NCBI RefSeq assembly: GCF_007556815.1 | Contig: NZ_CP041745.1 | Location: 4,145,001 to 4,209,000 of the forward strand | DNA from: Paraburkholderia megapolitana | Lineage (GTDB): Bacteria > Pseudomonadota > Gammaproteobacteria > Burkholderiales > Burkholderiaceae | Direction of reading: 5' to 3' | Length of the DNA: 64,000 nt | Shown: positions 36,901 to 45,949 of the stretch, one piece after another | How positions within the stretch are numbered: the first letter of the stretch is position 1 | Layout: each line of letters starts with the position of its first letter | Made by a program: the position numbers and the translations under genes | The notes under the pieces: generated by a model | What the model was told of the DNA's origin: nothing | Seen by the model: only the letters and a program-made list of their open reading frames with translations | Databases searched by the model: none

Positions 36901-37553
36901 TGATCGACAAGCGCGTGCAGTATCTGACCGCTTATCAGAACGACGCGTATGCGGCGCGCTATCGCAAGCTCGTCGATGAGGTACGCGCAGCGGAAACGTC
37001 GCTTGACTCTATCGACAGCCAGTTGCCGCTCACCGAAGCCGTCGCGAAGAATCTGCACAAGCTGATGGCCTACAAGGACGAGTACGAAGTCGCGCGCCTG
37101 TATGCCGACCCGGCCTTCGTCGAGAAGCTGAAGGCAAACTTCGAAGGCGACTGGAAGCTCAAGCTGTATCTCGCGCCGCCGGCGTTCTCGAAGAAGGATT
37201 CGCACGGCCACCTGGTGAAGAAGCAGTACGGTCCGTGGGTGTTCAGCGCGATGCGCGTGCTCGCGAAGTTCAAGTTCCTGCGCGGCACCGGCCTCGATGT
37301 ATTCGGCAAGACCGAAGAGCGTCGTACCGAACGGGCGCTGATCGGCGAGTACGAAGCGCTGGTTCGTGAGCTGGTGGGTAGTTTGAGTCCGCAGAAGCGC
37401 GCTCTCGCCATCGAACTTGCCAGCCTGCCCGACGGCATTCGCGGCTACGGTCACGTGAAGGAAAACAACCTGAAGGGCGTGCGGACGAAGTGGACCGCAC
37501 TGCTTGCGAAGTGGCGGGCGCCGGAAGGGACTGGTGAGCGGCACGTTGCTTAA
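33948..37553 (+). CDS. Fused indolepyruvate/2-oxoacid:ferredoxin oxidoreductase
   Basis: This 1201-residue protein fuses all parts of a 2-oxoacid:ferredoxin oxidoreductase: a pyrimidine-binding domain at the N-terminus (GFISGYRGSPLGGLDLSLW), a TPP-binding domain near residues 460-600 (CSGCPHNTSTAVPEGS, then FANLGDGTYFHSGLLAIRAA and NDAVAMTGGQ), an iron-sulfur segment near 660-700 (CEGCGDCSVQSNCLSVEP and CNKDFSCLKGFCPSF) and a gamma domain near 745 (ITGVGGTGVVTIGALLGMAA). It decarboxylates aryl-pyruvates to aryl-acetyl-CoA, which feeds the paa pathway. GGAGGAG supports ATG 33948; the upstream in-frame extension is ignored. Confidence 0.95.
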   Translation: MNAPLDADQRASLEAALSSVTLDDKYTLERGRAYMSGIQALVRLPMLQQERDKAAGLNTAGFISGYRGSPLGGLDLSLWKAKQHLAAHQVVFQPGVNEDLAATAVWGSQQVNLYPSARYDGVFSMWYGKGPGVDRSGDVFKHGNSAGSSKHGGVLVLAGDDHAAKSSTLAHQSEHMFKACGLPVLFPSNVQEYLDFGLHGWAMSRYSGLWAAMKCVTDVVESSASVDIDPHRTQIILPSDFAMPDGGLNIRWPDPPLVQEARLLDYKWYAALAYVRANKLDRVEIDSPHARFGIMTAGKAYLDVRQALTDLGLDDETCARIGIRLYKVGCVWPLEAQGAQAFARGLDEILVIEEKRQILEYAIKEELYNWPDTQRPRVYGKFDEKDGAGGEWSVPMGKWLLPAHYELSPAIIAKAIATRLDKFDLPSDVRARIATRIAVIEAKEKALARPRVEVERKPWFCSGCPHNTSTAVPEGSRAMAGIGCHYMTVWMDRSTTTFSQMGGEGVAWTGQAPFTNDKHVFANLGDGTYFHSGLLAIRAAIASKANITYKILYNDAVAMTGGQPVDGTLTVPQITLQLAAEGATKIVIVTDEPQKYQGAMQQLAAGVTIHHRDQLDDVQRELREIAGTTILIYDQTCATEKRRRRKRNAYPDPAKRVVINDAVCEGCGDCSVQSNCLSVEPLETEYGTKRQINQSTCNKDFSCLKGFCPSFVSVEGGQLRKPKAAGGVASDTLAPVPDPQVPAIGRPYGVLITGVGGTGVVTIGALLGMAAHLENKGVTVLDVTGLAQKGGAVMSHVQIANQPADIHATRIAMGEASLVIGCDAIVTASDECVSRMQGGRTRVVLNSAATPTAEFIKNPNWRFPGASAEADVRAGAGDDGVSAVDANRFALALLGDAIYTNPFMLGYAWQRGWIPLTHESLIRAIELNAVQVDKNRAAFEWGRRTAHDPAGVSKLANLQGRSEEATDTASSKIISLHTPKALDTLIDKRVQYLTAYQNDAYAARYRKLVDEVRAAETSLDSIDSQLPLTEAVAKNLHKLMAYKDEYEVARLYADPAFVEKLKANFEGDWKLKLYLAPPAFSKKDSHGHLVKKQYGPWVFSAMRVLAKFKFLRGTGLDVFGKTEERRTERALIGEYEALVRELVGSLSPQKRALAIELASLPDGIRGYGHVKENNLKGVRTKWTALLAKWRAPEGTGERHVA

Positions 37554-37587
37554 ACGGGCTGCGGTCCGGTAAGGACCGCGCGGGAAC

Positions 37588-37623
37588 AAGGGCGCTGCGT
37601 CGAAGCTGACGTAGCGCCCTTTT
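37588..37623 (+). terminator. Terminator hairpin after the oxidoreductase gene (copy 1)
   Basis: GGGCGCTGCGTC, loop GAAGCT, GACGTAGCGCCC and TTTT form a 12-bp stem with one G-T wobble, 35 bases past the stop. A nearly identical hairpin lies at 37710-37745. Confidence 0.8.
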
Positions 37624-37709
37624 ACTTTCAATTGGCGCGGACCGGAACGGGATGACGAGCGGTTCGTCGCACAAGCCCGCAGTGATCCCGTTAGAACCGT
37701 GCATGAAAC

Positions 37710-37745
37710 AAGGGCGCTACGTCGAAGCCGACGCAGCGCCCTTTT
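37710..37745. terminator. Terminator hairpin copy 2, between convergent genes
   Basis: GGGCGCTACGTC, loop GAAGCC, GACGCAGCGCCC and TTTT repeat the hairpin at 37588 with the two variable stem bases swapped between arms. It lies 57 bases before the 3' end of convergent maeB. T-rich sequence follows on the plus strand only. Confidence 0.65.
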
Positions 37746-37801
37746 CTTTTGCTACGCGTCCGGCCTTTTGAGCTGGACGTACAACGTGTACTAACTAGCG
37801 A

Positions 37802-40087
37802 TTACTTCGCCGCCGCCCGCTGCACGTTCGCGTTAGCCGAAGCAACCGCCGTCATGTTGATGATCCGGCGCACGGTTGCAGCCGGCGTCAGGATATGCAC
37901 CGGCTTTTCCGCGCCGAGCAGGAACGGGCCAACTGTCACGCCATCGCCGCCGATCATCTTCAGCAGGTTGTACGTGATGTTCGCTGCCTCGACGTTCGGC
38001 ATGATCAGCAGGTTCGCTTCGCCGCTCAGCGTCGAGCCCGGGAACGCGGCCTTGCGGACCGCCTCCGACAACGCCGCATCGCCGTGCATTTCACCGTCGA
38101 TCTCGAGCGTCGGCGCGCGTTCCGCGATCAGCTTGCGCGCCGTCGCCATGCGCTGCGACGAAGCCGACGGAATGCTGCCGAAGTTCGAATTCGACAGCAA
38201 CGCGATCTTCGGCGTAATACCGAATTTCTCGATTTCACGCGCGGCGAGGATCGTCATGTCGGCGAGCTGCTCGGCAGTCGGCACTTCGTTGACGTACGTA
38301 TCGCAGATGAACAGATTGCGGCCCGGCAGCATCAGCAGATTCATCGCGGCGAAGTTCTGCACGTTCTCCGCCTTGCCGAGCACCTGTTCGACGAACTTCA
38401 GGTGGCTGTGATAGTTGTCGATCATCCCGCAGATCATGCCGTCCGCGTCGCCGAGACGCACGAGGATCGCGCCGATCAGCGTGTTGGACTTGCGCATCGC
38501 GGCCTTCGCGAGCTCCGGCGTCACGCCCTCGCGCGCGCCGATCTCGTGATACGCCTGCCAGCATTTCTGGAAGCGCGGGTCGTCTTCCGGATTGACGATC
38601 TCGAAGTCCTCGCCGCACTTGAGCTTCGAGCCCATCTTCTGCAGACGCATCTCGATCACCGCCGGCCGGCCGATGATGATCGGCTTGGCAATCTTCTCGA
38701 GCAGCACGAACTGCGCCGCGCGCAGCACGCGCTCGTCCTCGCCTTCCGCGAACACGATGCGCGCCGGCTCCGACTTCGCCGCGGCGAACACCGGACGCAT
38801 CACCATGCCCGTGCGGTACACCGTCGTGCCGAGTTCCTCGCGGTACGCGTCCATGTCCTTGATCGGTCGCGTCGCCACGCCCGAATCCATTGCGGCTTGC
38901 GCGACGGCAGGCGCGATCTTGATGATCAGGCGCGGATCGAACGGCTTCGGAATCAGGTAGTCCGGGCCGAATTCCAGCGAGTGCCCTTCATACGCTTTTG
39001 CGACCTCATCGCCCTGATCGGTTTCTTCCGCGAGTTCCGCGATCGCGCGCACGCAGGCGAGCTTCATTTCTTCCGTGATCGTCGTCGCGCCGACATCGAG
39101 CGCGCCGCGGAAAATAAACGGAAAGCACAGCACGTTGTTGACCTGGTTCGGATAGTCCGAACGGCCTGTCGCGATGATCGCGTCCGGGCGCACTCTCTTT
39201 GCGTCTTCCGGACGGATTTCCGGCTCGGGGTTGGCGAGCGCGAGGATCAGCGGGCGCGTGCCCATCTCCACGACCATTTCCGGCTTCAACACGCCGGCGC
39301 TCGAACAGCCGAGGAACACATCGGCACCGCGAATCGCGTCGGCCAGCGTGCGCGCATCGGTATTCGCTGCGTAACGTTCCTTCGACGGATCGAGATTGCC
39401 GCGTCCTTCGTAGATCACGCCCTTGGAATCGGCGACGAGTACGTTCTTCTTCGACAGCCCGAGGTGCACCAGCAGGTCCAGACACGCGATCGCTGCAGCA
39501 CCCGCGCCAGAACAGACCAGCTTCACTTCGTCGAGCTTCTTGTCGACCACCTTCAGACCATTGAGAATCGCCGCCGACGCGATAATCGCGGTGCCGTGCT
39601 GATCGTCGTGAAAGACCGGAATCTTCATGCGCTCGCGCAGCTTCTTCTCGATGTAGAAGCACTCCGGTGCCTTGATGTCTTCAAGGTTGATACCGCCGAG
39701 CGTCGGTTCGAGCATCGCGATCGCATCGACGAGCTTGTCCGGGTCGGTCTCGGCCAGTTCGATGTCGAACACGTCGATGCCCGCGAACTTCTTGAACAGG
39801 CAGCCCTTGCCTTCCATCACCGGCTTCGCGGCGAGCGGTCCGATGTTGCCGAGGCCGAGCACCGCGGTGCCGTTCGTCACCACGCCGACGAGGTTGCCGC
39901 GCGAGGTGTACTTCTGCGCGTCGAGCGGTTCCTCGTAGATCGCCATGCACGCGGCAGCGACGCCCGGCGAGTACGCGAGCGACAGATCGAGCTGGTTCGA
40001 TAGCGGCTTTGTCGGCGTGACCGAGATCTTGCCGGGCTTCGGATTCTGGTGATACGCGAGAGCGCTTTGCTTCAGTTGTTCGTCCAT
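37802..40087 (-). CDS. maeB: NADP-dependent malic enzyme with phosphotransacetylase-like domain (MaeB)
   Basis: The 761-residue protein starts [19 protein letters not shown]. The N-terminal malic enzyme part (about residues 1-430) has [33 protein letters not shown] and the nucleotide motif [17 protein letters not shown]. The C-terminal part resembles phosphotransacetylase ([16 protein letters not shown] and then ANADGMICG-type [10 protein letters not shown]), which in this enzyme type is regulatory and senses acetyl-CoA. It converts malate to pyruvate with NADPH. An upstream in-frame extension of 77 residues is rejected because homology starts at 40087. Confidence 0.96.
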   Translation of the reverse strand: MDEQLKQSALAYHQNPKPGKISVTPTKPLSNQLDLSLAYSPGVAAACMAIYEEPLDAQKYTSRGNLVGVVTNGTAVLGLGNIGPLAAKPVMEGKGCLFKKFAGIDVFDIELAETDPDKLVDAIAMLEPTLGGINLEDIKAPECFYIEKKLRERMKIPVFHDDQHGTAIIASAAILNGLKVVDKKLDEVKLVCSGAGAAAIACLDLLVHLGLSKKNVLVADSKGVIYEGRGNLDPSKERYAANTDARTLADAIRGADVFLGCSSAGVLKPEMVVEMGTRPLILALANPEPEIRPEDAKRVRPDAIIATGRSDYPNQVNNVLCFPFIFRGALDVGATTITEEMKLACVRAIAELAEETDQGDEVAKAYEGHSLEFGPDYLIPKPFDPRLIIKIAPAVAQAAMDSGVATRPIKDMDAYREELGTTVYRTGMVMRPVFAAAKSEPARIVFAEGEDERVLRAAQFVLLEKIAKPIIIGRPAVIEMRLQKMGSKLKCGEDFEIVNPEDDPRFQKCWQAYHEIGAREGVTPELAKAAMRKSNTLIGAILVRLGDADGMICGMIDNYHSHLKFVEQVLGKAENVQNFAAMNLLMLPGRNLFICDTYVNEVPTAEQLADMTILAAREIEKFGITPKIALLSNSNFGSIPSASSQRMATARKLIAERAPTLEIDGEMHGDAALSEAVRKAAFPGSTLSGEANLLIMPNVEAANITYNLLKMIGGDGVTVGPFLLGAEKPVHILTPAATVRRIINMTAVASANANVQRAAAK

Positions 40088-40435
40088 TTTTGGCCTGCGA
40101 GGCGAGAGAAATTGGGTCCAGCGCATCGCGTCATGAGGGCCTTTTCGCTTGCATGTATCGAGGGGGTAGTCGACTGTGCGGCGGTTCGCGCGTGCGCCGG
40201 TTGGGCGCGGCATTGAACCTCGGCGGAAGGCAGATGACGCAGGGAGATGCGGGTCGGTTAGTGTACACCGCAGGCGTGTCGCGGCGCCTGGGGCTATAAC
40301 GGATAGGCGGCTGTGCAAAGGGCGCCGATCATCTTGCGGCGGCGGGTTGGCGGGCGGCTCCGTTCCCCGTGCGACATGCCGATACGCCGCGTGTGGCGTG
40401 CGGCGTGCCGAAGCGCAACATGTGGCGTACGCGCC
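40088..40435. promoter_or_regulatory. Gap between MFS gene and maeB
   Basis: These 348 bases hold no recognisable gene. The region should carry the maeB promoter on the minus strand; I see candidate elements such as TTGCAC and TACACT but no well-spaced pair. It is GC-rich with several short inverted repeats. Confidence 0.35.
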
Positions 40436-41698
40436 CTATTCCAGCGCGGCGCCCCGACGTTCGGGAATCAGAAAAAGCGTCGCCAGTATGTCCAGCGCAT
40501 AGATCGACGCGAGCATGCCGAGCGCGACACCGAACGAAAAGCGTGCCGCAAGCGCGCCAACCGCCACCGGCCCAAAACCGCCGACCGCGCGACCGATGTT
40601 GAACAACACGTTCTGCGCGGTGGCGCGCGCCTCGGTCGGATACAGCTCGGAAATCAGCGCGCCATATCCGCCGATCATCCCGTTGACGAACACCCCCATG
40701 ATCGCGCCGCCCACCAGCAGCGCGAGCGGCGTAGTGAGTTGCGCATAGACGAACACCATGACGATGGCGCCGGCCTGATAGGCGAGAAACGTCGGCTTGC
40801 GACCAAACCGGTCGGCGGCGATGCCGAACAGCCAGATGCCCGCGCCCATTCCGACAACCGTTGCCGCGGTCCATAGACCGGATTTCGTCAGCGAATAGCC
40901 GAAGGTTTTCGACAGATAGCTCGGCAGCCAGATCATCAGGCCGTAGTAGCCGAAGTTTTGCACCGAGCAGAGGATCGCGATGCCGACGCTCGCGCAGGTG
41001 CTGCGCCGATCGACGATCAGGCTTTTGAGCGGCAGCGGGCGGCGTGCGTTGCCGGTCGTGCTGCGGCGGTGCGCAGCGCGCTCGGTGAAAAGTGCAGGCT
41101 CTTCGACGCGCCGCCGCACGACGAACGACACGACAGCGGGCAGCAGGCCGACCGCGAACATGCCGCGCCAACCGATCAGCGGTAGCAGCAGCGGCGTCAG
41201 CAACGCCGCGGCCAGCACGCCGAGCTGCCAGCCGAGCCCGACATACGACGACACCCTCGCCCGTCGCTCGGCCGGCCACGCTTCGGCGACGAGCGTCATG
41301 CCGATACCGAATTCGCCGCCGAGCCCGATGCCCGCGATCGTCCGGTAGAGCAACAGATCCGCATAACCCTGCGCAAGCGCGCAGAGTCCGGTGAACACGG
41401 CGAAGATCAGGATCGTCCACGTCAGCATCCGTACCCGGCCGAAATAATCGCTCAACACTCCGAAGATCAGACCGCCCGCTACGGCGCCGATCAGCGTCCA
41501 CGTCACGAGCGAACCGGCCTGGGCCGACGACAGATGCAGATCGGCCGCGATGACCGGCAGCATGAAGCCGAGGATCAGCAGGTCGAAGCCGTCCATCGCG
41601 TAGCCGAGTACCGAGGCGAGCAGCGCGCGGCCGGCATGGCCACGCCGTACGGTAACGGCAGGAACGGACGAAGGGGAAGAAGACGGAACGACGCTCAT
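40436..41698 (-). CDS. MFS transporter (aromatic acid:H+ symporter-like)
   Basis: The 420-residue membrane protein has about 12 transmembrane segments. LGYAMDGFDLLILGFMLPVI in the first helix and FGVLSDYFGRVRMLT in the first loop match the AAHS-like group, which imports aromatic or other organic acids; GLGGEFGIGMTLVAEAWP is also typical. The start at 41698 (MSVVPSSSP) is chosen over upstream in-frame codons. It is upstream of maeB on the same strand but separated by 348 bases. The substrate is unknown. Confidence 0.87.
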   Translation of the reverse strand: MSVVPSSSPSSVPAVTVRRGHAGRALLASVLGYAMDGFDLLILGFMLPVIAADLHLSSAQAGSLVTWTLIGAVAGGLIFGVLSDYFGRVRMLTWTILIFAVFTGLCALAQGYADLLLYRTIAGIGLGGEFGIGMTLVAEAWPAERRARVSSYVGLGWQLGVLAAALLTPLLLPLIGWRGMFAVGLLPAVVSFVVRRRVEEPALFTERAAHRRSTTGNARRPLPLKSLIVDRRSTCASVGIAILCSVQNFGYYGLMIWLPSYLSKTFGYSLTKSGLWTAATVVGMGAGIWLFGIAADRFGRKPTFLAYQAGAIVMVFVYAQLTTPLALLVGGAIMGVFVNGMIGGYGALISELYPTEARATAQNVLFNIGRAVGGFGPVAVGALAARFSFGVALGMLASIYALDILATLFLIPERRGAALE

Positions 41699-41969
41699 CG
41701 AGGACACCTTGTCGGCGCGACACGATCGATGCGCGCGCCGGACCATGAAAATCGCGTGAGTGTAATGCATGCCGGCTCAACGCGACCTTCTGCCTCCGAC
41801 CCGAATCGGGTAAAATGTCGGCCTACGCGCGCAGCAAACCGGTCTCACATACCGGGCCGTGTGTTCCGCCCGGTCGCCAGACCCGGAACGCCGCCCGAAT
41901 GCCCCGAGCACCATTTGCCGCGCCATCGGGCCCCGCGCCCACCCTCCCGCTCATACCAAGGATCCGCCC

Positions 41970-42656
41970 ATGACAGGCTTCGATCGCCAGACGATCTCCG
42001 ACACCACCGCGCGCATGCTGCTCGAAGTGCAGGCCGTGCACTTCAACGCCGAGAAACCGTACATCTTCACGTCCGGCTGGGCGAGCCCGGTCTATATCGA
42101 CTGCCGCAAGCTGATCTCCTATCCGCGCGTACGCCGCGGCCTGATGGACATGGCCGAAGCGACCATCCTGCGCGATGTCGGCTACGAGCAGATCGACGCC
42201 GTCGCCGGTGGCGAAACAGCCGGCATCCCGTTTGCCGCCTGGCTGTCCGACCGGCTGATGGTGCCGATGCAATACGTGCGCAAGAAGCCGAAGGGTTTCG
42301 GGCGCAACGCGCAGATCGAAGGGCTGCTGACCGAAGGCCAGCGCGTCCTGCTCGTCGAAGACCTGACCACCGACAGCCGCAGCAAGATCAACTTCATCAA
42401 TGCGCTGCGCACGGCTGGCGCGACGGTGAACCACTGCTTCGTGCTGTTCCACTACAACATTTTCAAGGAAAGCGTGTCGGTCCTGAAGGACATCGACGTC
42501 GACCTGCACGCGCTCGCCACGTGGTGGGACGTCCTGCGTGTCGCGAAGGAAGCCGGCTACTTCGAAACGAAGACGCTCGACGAAGTCGAGAAATTCCTGC
42601 ACGCGCCGGCCGAATGGTCCGCTGCGCACGGCGGGGCGACGGCTGCGCCGCAGTAA
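41970..42656 (+). CDS. pyrE: Orotate phosphoribosyltransferase
   Basis: The 228-residue enzyme forms OMP from orotate and PRPP in pyrimidine synthesis. It has [35 protein letters not shown], the catalytic-loop Lys region [17 protein letters not shown] and the PRPP motif [14 protein letters not shown]. The PRPP motif differs from the usual VEDVITTGGS form, as in related betaproteobacterial PyrE proteins. ATG 41970 is chosen because the family N-terminus starts there. TAAAAT at 41811 is a probable -10 box, giving a leader of about 150 bases. Confidence 0.95.
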   Translation: MTGFDRQTISDTTARMLLEVQAVHFNAEKPYIFTSGWASPVYIDCRKLISYPRVRRGLMDMAEATILRDVGYEQIDAVAGGETAGIPFAAWLSDRLMVPMQYVRKKPKGFGRNAQIEGLLTEGQRVLLVEDLTTDSRSKINFINALRTAGATVNHCFVLFHYNIFKESVSVLKDIDVDLHALATWWDVLRVAKEAGYFETKTLDEVEKFLHAPAEWSAAHGGATAAPQ

Positions 42657-42710
42657 GCGTTTCGAAGTTCCGGCCCGGTAGTGGCGGGCCACTGCCGTAG
42701 CAAAAACGCA

Positions 42711-42750
42711 AGGCCGCCCGTCGTCACGAGTCACGACAGGCGGCCTTTCT
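42711..42750. terminator. Rho-independent terminator after pyrE
   Basis: AAGGCCGCCCGTCGT and ACGACAGGCGGCCTT pair with one mismatch around an 8-base loop, followed by TC and TTTTT. It separates pyrE from the convergent response-regulator gene and may serve both. Confidence 0.85.
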
Positions 42751-42773
42751 TTTTGAAGCCGGTCCGCTGCCGG

Positions 42774-43505
42774 CTACGGAGCGCTCGCTTGATCGTCGGC
42801 GATTTCCGACATGTGCATGTGCGGCGACAGATTCAACAGCCCGTTGTGCTGCGCGTACTGGAAAAGCTGCGCGTCGTGCGCCAGCCCGAGTTTGCGCATG
42901 GCGGCCTTCTTTTGCGTGCTGATGGTCTTGATGCTGCGCTTCAGCAGTGCGGCGATTCCCGTGGGCGTCATACCCGACACGAGCAGCCGCACCACTTCGA
43001 GCTCGCGTGTCGACAGCATCGCTTCGGCGGCGTTGCGATCGCTGCCAGGGCGCGTTGCATCGAGCGATGCCGCGACCGCGGGGCCCAGATACTCGCTACC
43101 GCGAGTCGTGTAGAGGACCGCGAGCCCGACGTGGCTCAACGCATCGGACTTGCTCACGATCCCCAGCACCCCGAGTTCGCGCAGTCGCTTCAGCAGCGCG
43201 ACGTTTTCGAGCATCGTCAGTACGACGACCGGCAGCGTGGGGAAGTGGCGGCGCAGATAGACGATCAGCGGCAGGCCGTCGCCATACTGACCGCCGGGCA
43301 TCGCGAGGTCGGTCACGAGCGCGTCGCAGCGCGTGTTCTGCAGCACGTGGATCAGATCGGTCGACTGGCGCACGCATGCCACCACCTTGATATCCGGGAA
43401 CGCCTGAAGTGCCTGCTCGACACCCACCAGTAGCACCGGATGGTCGTCGGCCAGCACGACCTTGACCGGCAGCTGAATCGCGCGCTTTCTTTCGCTCTGT
43501 CGCAC
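42774..43505 (-). CDS. Orphan NarL/LuxR-type response regulator
   Basis: The 243-residue protein has a receiver domain with acidic residues LADDH, phospho-acceptor Asp66 in ALVTDLAMPGG and the KSDA switch Lys. A C-terminal LuxR helix-turn-helix follows (LSTRELEVVRLLVSGMTP, then IKTISTQKKAAMRKLG). The layout resembles RcsB and its relatives. No kinase gene is adjacent, so its partner is elsewhere. It is monocistronic and convergent with pyrE. Confidence 0.9.
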   Translation of the reverse strand: MRQSERKRAIQLPVKVVLADDHPVLLVGVEQALQAFPDIKVVACVRQSTDLIHVLQNTRCDALVTDLAMPGGQYGDGLPLIVYLRRHFPTLPVVVLTMLENVALLKRLRELGVLGIVSKSDALSHVGLAVLYTTRGSEYLGPAVAASLDATRPGSDRNAAEAMLSTRELEVVRLLVSGMTPTGIAALLKRSIKTISTQKKAAMRKLGLAHDAQLFQYAQHNGLLNLSPHMHMSEIADDQASAP

Positions 43506-43725
43506 TGCTTACCCCGGGCGTTCGTTCGATGCGCTCACCGTCCTCGACGGATGCGATCGAAAAAGCAATCAATCGATTTGTTCGCCAGACTATAGCCGAA
43601 CTCATTGGCCGGGAGCCTGCCTGCGAGCCTTTCCGCGCGGAATGTTGGACGCCAATCGCGTTCGGGGCAGAAAATAGGGACAATGATCGAAGATCGCTGC
43701 ACGCCCTTCTGAGGAGAACCGGCAC

Positions 43726-44328
43726 ATGCGCCCGCGCTACCTGGTCGTTTCGCTTGCGTCGCCCCGTCCACGGTTGCCGTCTTTCGGGTTGCTGCTGCTC
43801 GGCCTCGCGCTCGTCACCGCCCACGGCCCACATGCGCTCGCCGAAGGACCGTTCTCGCTCACCAGTGCAAGCTTTCACAACGGCGGCACCGTCGACGCCG
43901 CCCAGGTGTACGGCCAGGACGATTGCAAGGGCGGCAACCGCTCGCCGCAACTGTCGTGGCAAGACCCGCCCACCGGCACGCGCAGCTTCGCCGTCACCGT
44001 CTTCGATCCCGATGCGCCGGGCCGCGGCTGGTGGCACTGGGCGGTCGCCGGAATTCCCGCCACGGTCGAGCAATTGCCTGAGAATGCGAGCGCATCGGGT
44101 CTGCTGAAGAAACTCGGCGCCGTCGAGGCGCGCAACGATTTCGACGACGAAGGCTACAGCGGCCCCTGCCCGCCGCCCGGCAAGCCGCACCACTACATCG
44201 TCACCGTCTACGCGCTCGACACCGTCGACCTGCGGCTCGCGCAAGGGCGTCCTGCGCTGATGTTCGATCACGAGATCTCGACGGCGACGCTCGGCTATGC
44301 ACGCATGACTGTCACTTACGGCCGCTAG
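43726..44328 (+). CDS. Exported YbhB/YbcL-type PEBP-family protein
   Basis: The 200-residue protein has an N-terminal signal peptide (hydrophobic SFGLLLLGLALVTAHGPHALA). It matches the bacterial phosphatidylethanolamine-binding (Raf kinase inhibitor-like) family: GGNRSPQLSWQDPPTGTRSF, VFDPDAPGRGWWHWAV, and the Pro/His segment GPCPPPGKPHHYIVTVYALD. Its ligand and role are unknown. GAGGAGA precedes the ATG. It stands alone between the response-regulator gene and argC. Confidence 0.88.
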   Translation: MRPRYLVVSLASPRPRLPSFGLLLLGLALVTAHGPHALAEGPFSLTSASFHNGGTVDAAQVYGQDDCKGGNRSPQLSWQDPPTGTRSFAVTVFDPDAPGRGWWHWAVAGIPATVEQLPENASASGLLKKLGAVEARNDFDDEGYSGPCPPPGKPHHYIVTVYALDTVDLRLAQGRPALMFDHEISTATLGYARMTVTYGR

Positions 44329-44515
44329 CATCGACGTTGCAGCACATGGAATGCCGTCGATGCCCCGCGAATGCGCCGTCAACGGCACGCAACTGCGCGC
44401 ATAACGTGTTTTTTTGCCGACTGCTGCACACATCGTCGCACCGCCCGGCCAAACGGTCTTAAAATGTCGGTCCGGCGCTACGGCGCCCGTCTTCCAGCTA
44501 GCCAGTGAGAATGAG

Positions 44516-45463
44516 ATGAGCACGAAAGTTTTTGTCGACGGACAGGAAGGCACCACCGGCCTGAAGATCTTCGAATACCTGTCAGCGCGCGCCGACGTGG
44601 AAATCCTGCGTATCGACGAAGCGAAGCGCAAGGATCTCGATGAACGTCGCCGTCTCATCAACGCATCGGACGTGACGTTCCTGTGCCTGCCCGACGTTGC
44701 GTCGCGCGAATCGGCCACGCTCGTCGACAACGACCGCACGGTGCTGATCGATGCGAGTACGGCGTTTCGCACCAGCGCCGACTGGGCCTACGGCCTGCCC
44801 GAGCTGAACCGCGCGCAACGCGAACGGGTTCGCGGCTCGAAGCGCATCGCCGTGCCGGGCTGTCACGCATCGGCATTCGTGCTGGCCATGCGCCCGCTCG
44901 TGGAAGGCGGCATCGTGTCAGCCGATTTCGCCGCGCACAGCTACTCGATCACCGGCTACAGCGGCGGCGGCAAGAAAATGATTGCCGAGTACGAAGCCGC
45001 CGGCAATGCGAAGCTGAAAAGCCCGCGGGCCTATGCGCTGGCGCTCACCCACAAGCATCTGCCGGAAATGGCCGCGCATACGGGTCTGAAAGCGGCACCG
45101 CTCTTCACACCGATCGTCGGCGATTTCTACAAGGGTCTCGCGGTCACGACGTACTTCTCGCCCGGTCAACTCGCGAAGAACGCGAAGCCGCAAGACGTGC
45201 AGGCGCTGTTCGCCGAGTACTACGCCGGCGAAGCGTTCGTGAACGTTGCGCCGTTCAATGCGAACGAGAATCTCGACGACGGCTTCTTCGACGTTCAGGC
45301 AGCCAACGACACCAATCGCGTCGACCTCTTCGTGTTCGGCAACGACGAGCACTTCGTCACCGTCGCGAGGCTCGATAACCTCGGCAAGGGTGCATCGGGC
45401 GCGGCGATCCAGTGCATGAACCTGAGCATCGGCGTCACCGAAGACACCGGTCTGAAACGCTAA
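44516..45463 (+). CDS. argC: N-acetyl-gamma-glutamyl-phosphate reductase, type 2
   Basis: The 315-residue enzyme belongs to the shorter type 2 ArgC class and reduces N-acetylglutamyl-phosphate in arginine synthesis. It starts [20 protein letters not shown] and has [21 protein letters not shown], the catalytic Cys in [14 protein letters not shown] and the [13 protein letters not shown] segment. TTAAAATG at 44459 includes a TAAAAT -10 box. It is not beside other arg genes, and genomes of this group often carry a second, type 1 argC elsewhere. Confidence 0.94.
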   Translation: MSTKVFVDGQEGTTGLKIFEYLSARADVEILRIDEAKRKDLDERRRLINASDVTFLCLPDVASRESATLVDNDRTVLIDASTAFRTSADWAYGLPELNRAQRERVRGSKRIAVPGCHASAFVLAMRPLVEGGIVSADFAAHSYSITGYSGGGKKMIAEYEAAGNAKLKSPRAYALALTHKHLPEMAAHTGLKAAPLFTPIVGDFYKGLAVTTYFSPGQLAKNAKPQDVQALFAEYYAGEAFVNVAPFNANENLDDGFFDVQAANDTNRVDLFVFGNDEHFVTVARLDNLGKGASGAAIQCMNLSIGVTEDTGLKR

Positions 45464-45505
45464 TCGAGACGCCGGACAGATCCGGCAAGAATCGTTTCGA
45501 ACCCG

Positions 45506-45537
45506 CAGCCGGCTTTCAAAATGCCGGCTGTTTTTTT
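45506..45537 (+). terminator. Rho-independent terminator after argC
   Basis: CAGCCGGC, a 9-base loop, GCCGGCTG and seven T lie 42 bases past the argC stop. Confidence 0.92.
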
Positions 45538-45616
45538 GCCCGCAATTACGCGTTATCGAATTGGCGTTAACCCGCCGATCCGTAAAAACCCAAATAGTCT
45601 TTAATCATCCCGCATG

Positions 45617-45632
45617 ATTACCGGCCGGTAAT
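45617..45632. promoter_or_regulatory. Perfect 16-base palindrome, operator-like
   Basis: ATTACCGGCCGGTAAT is self-complementary over 16 bases. Its symmetry and its place in an AT-rich control region suggest a protein site; no regulator gene adjoins it. Confidence 0.45.
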
Positions 45633-45697
45633 TCATTCCTCACTTCCGATTCGCTTCGCATAGTTTTTTCGTCTTAGGGAAAGCACTGGCTTTTTCA

Positions 45698-45711
45698 CGA
45701 ACGATCGTTCG
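45698..45711. promoter_or_regulatory. Perfect 14-base palindrome, TetR-type operator-like
   Basis: CGAACGATCGTTCG is self-complementary over 14 bases and resembles operators of TetR-family regulators. It lies 239 bases before the first DUF2957 gene. The cognate regulator would have to be encoded elsewhere. Confidence 0.45.
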
Positions 45712-45949
45712 AAGATGATAGAGCCATTTTGCCGGCGCCGTTGCCCGACAGGCGCGTGCTGCAAAGCAACGATGTTGTGTGTTCGCTGAAAAATCGTTTT
45801 TTGTTTAAAAGGCCCGGCACGCTCGCTGTAGTGCGAGTTGCGCGAATCAAGAGTTGTTTGAATCGATCTTTTTAGACGGTTCTATCAATTGACAGCCCTT
45901 TTAAGCGCGGCGAAATTACATCGCACAATTAAAGAAGGGAGACAGCAGC

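Larger units (their letters stand above)
45538..45949 (+). promoter_or_regulatory. AT-rich leader and control region of the DUF2957/OmpW cluster
   Basis: These 412 bases hold no gene and are much richer in A/T than the flanks. They contain two perfect palindromes, annotated separately, and TTGACA at 45889-45894, 55 bases before the start codon of the first lipoprotein gene. The matching -10 box is weak. GAAGGGAGA is the ribosome binding site. Confidence 0.5.

Noticed and set aside
33996..37631. 1211-codon open frame on the minus strand opposite the fused oxidoreductase gene
   Set aside because: It is the antisense mirror of a well-conserved gene, rich in Arg, His, Val and Asp as expected from reversed high-GC codons, with no domain motif.
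37895..40003. 702-codon open frame on the plus strand opposite maeB
   Set aside because: Antisense shadow of maeB; composition dominated by Arg, His and Asp and no recognisable domain.
41970..42656. Degenerate PRPP motif of PyrE as a sign of inactivation
   Set aside because: [11 protein letters not shown] departs from the textbook motif, but all other motifs and the length are intact, and I believe this variant is usual in related PyrE proteins.
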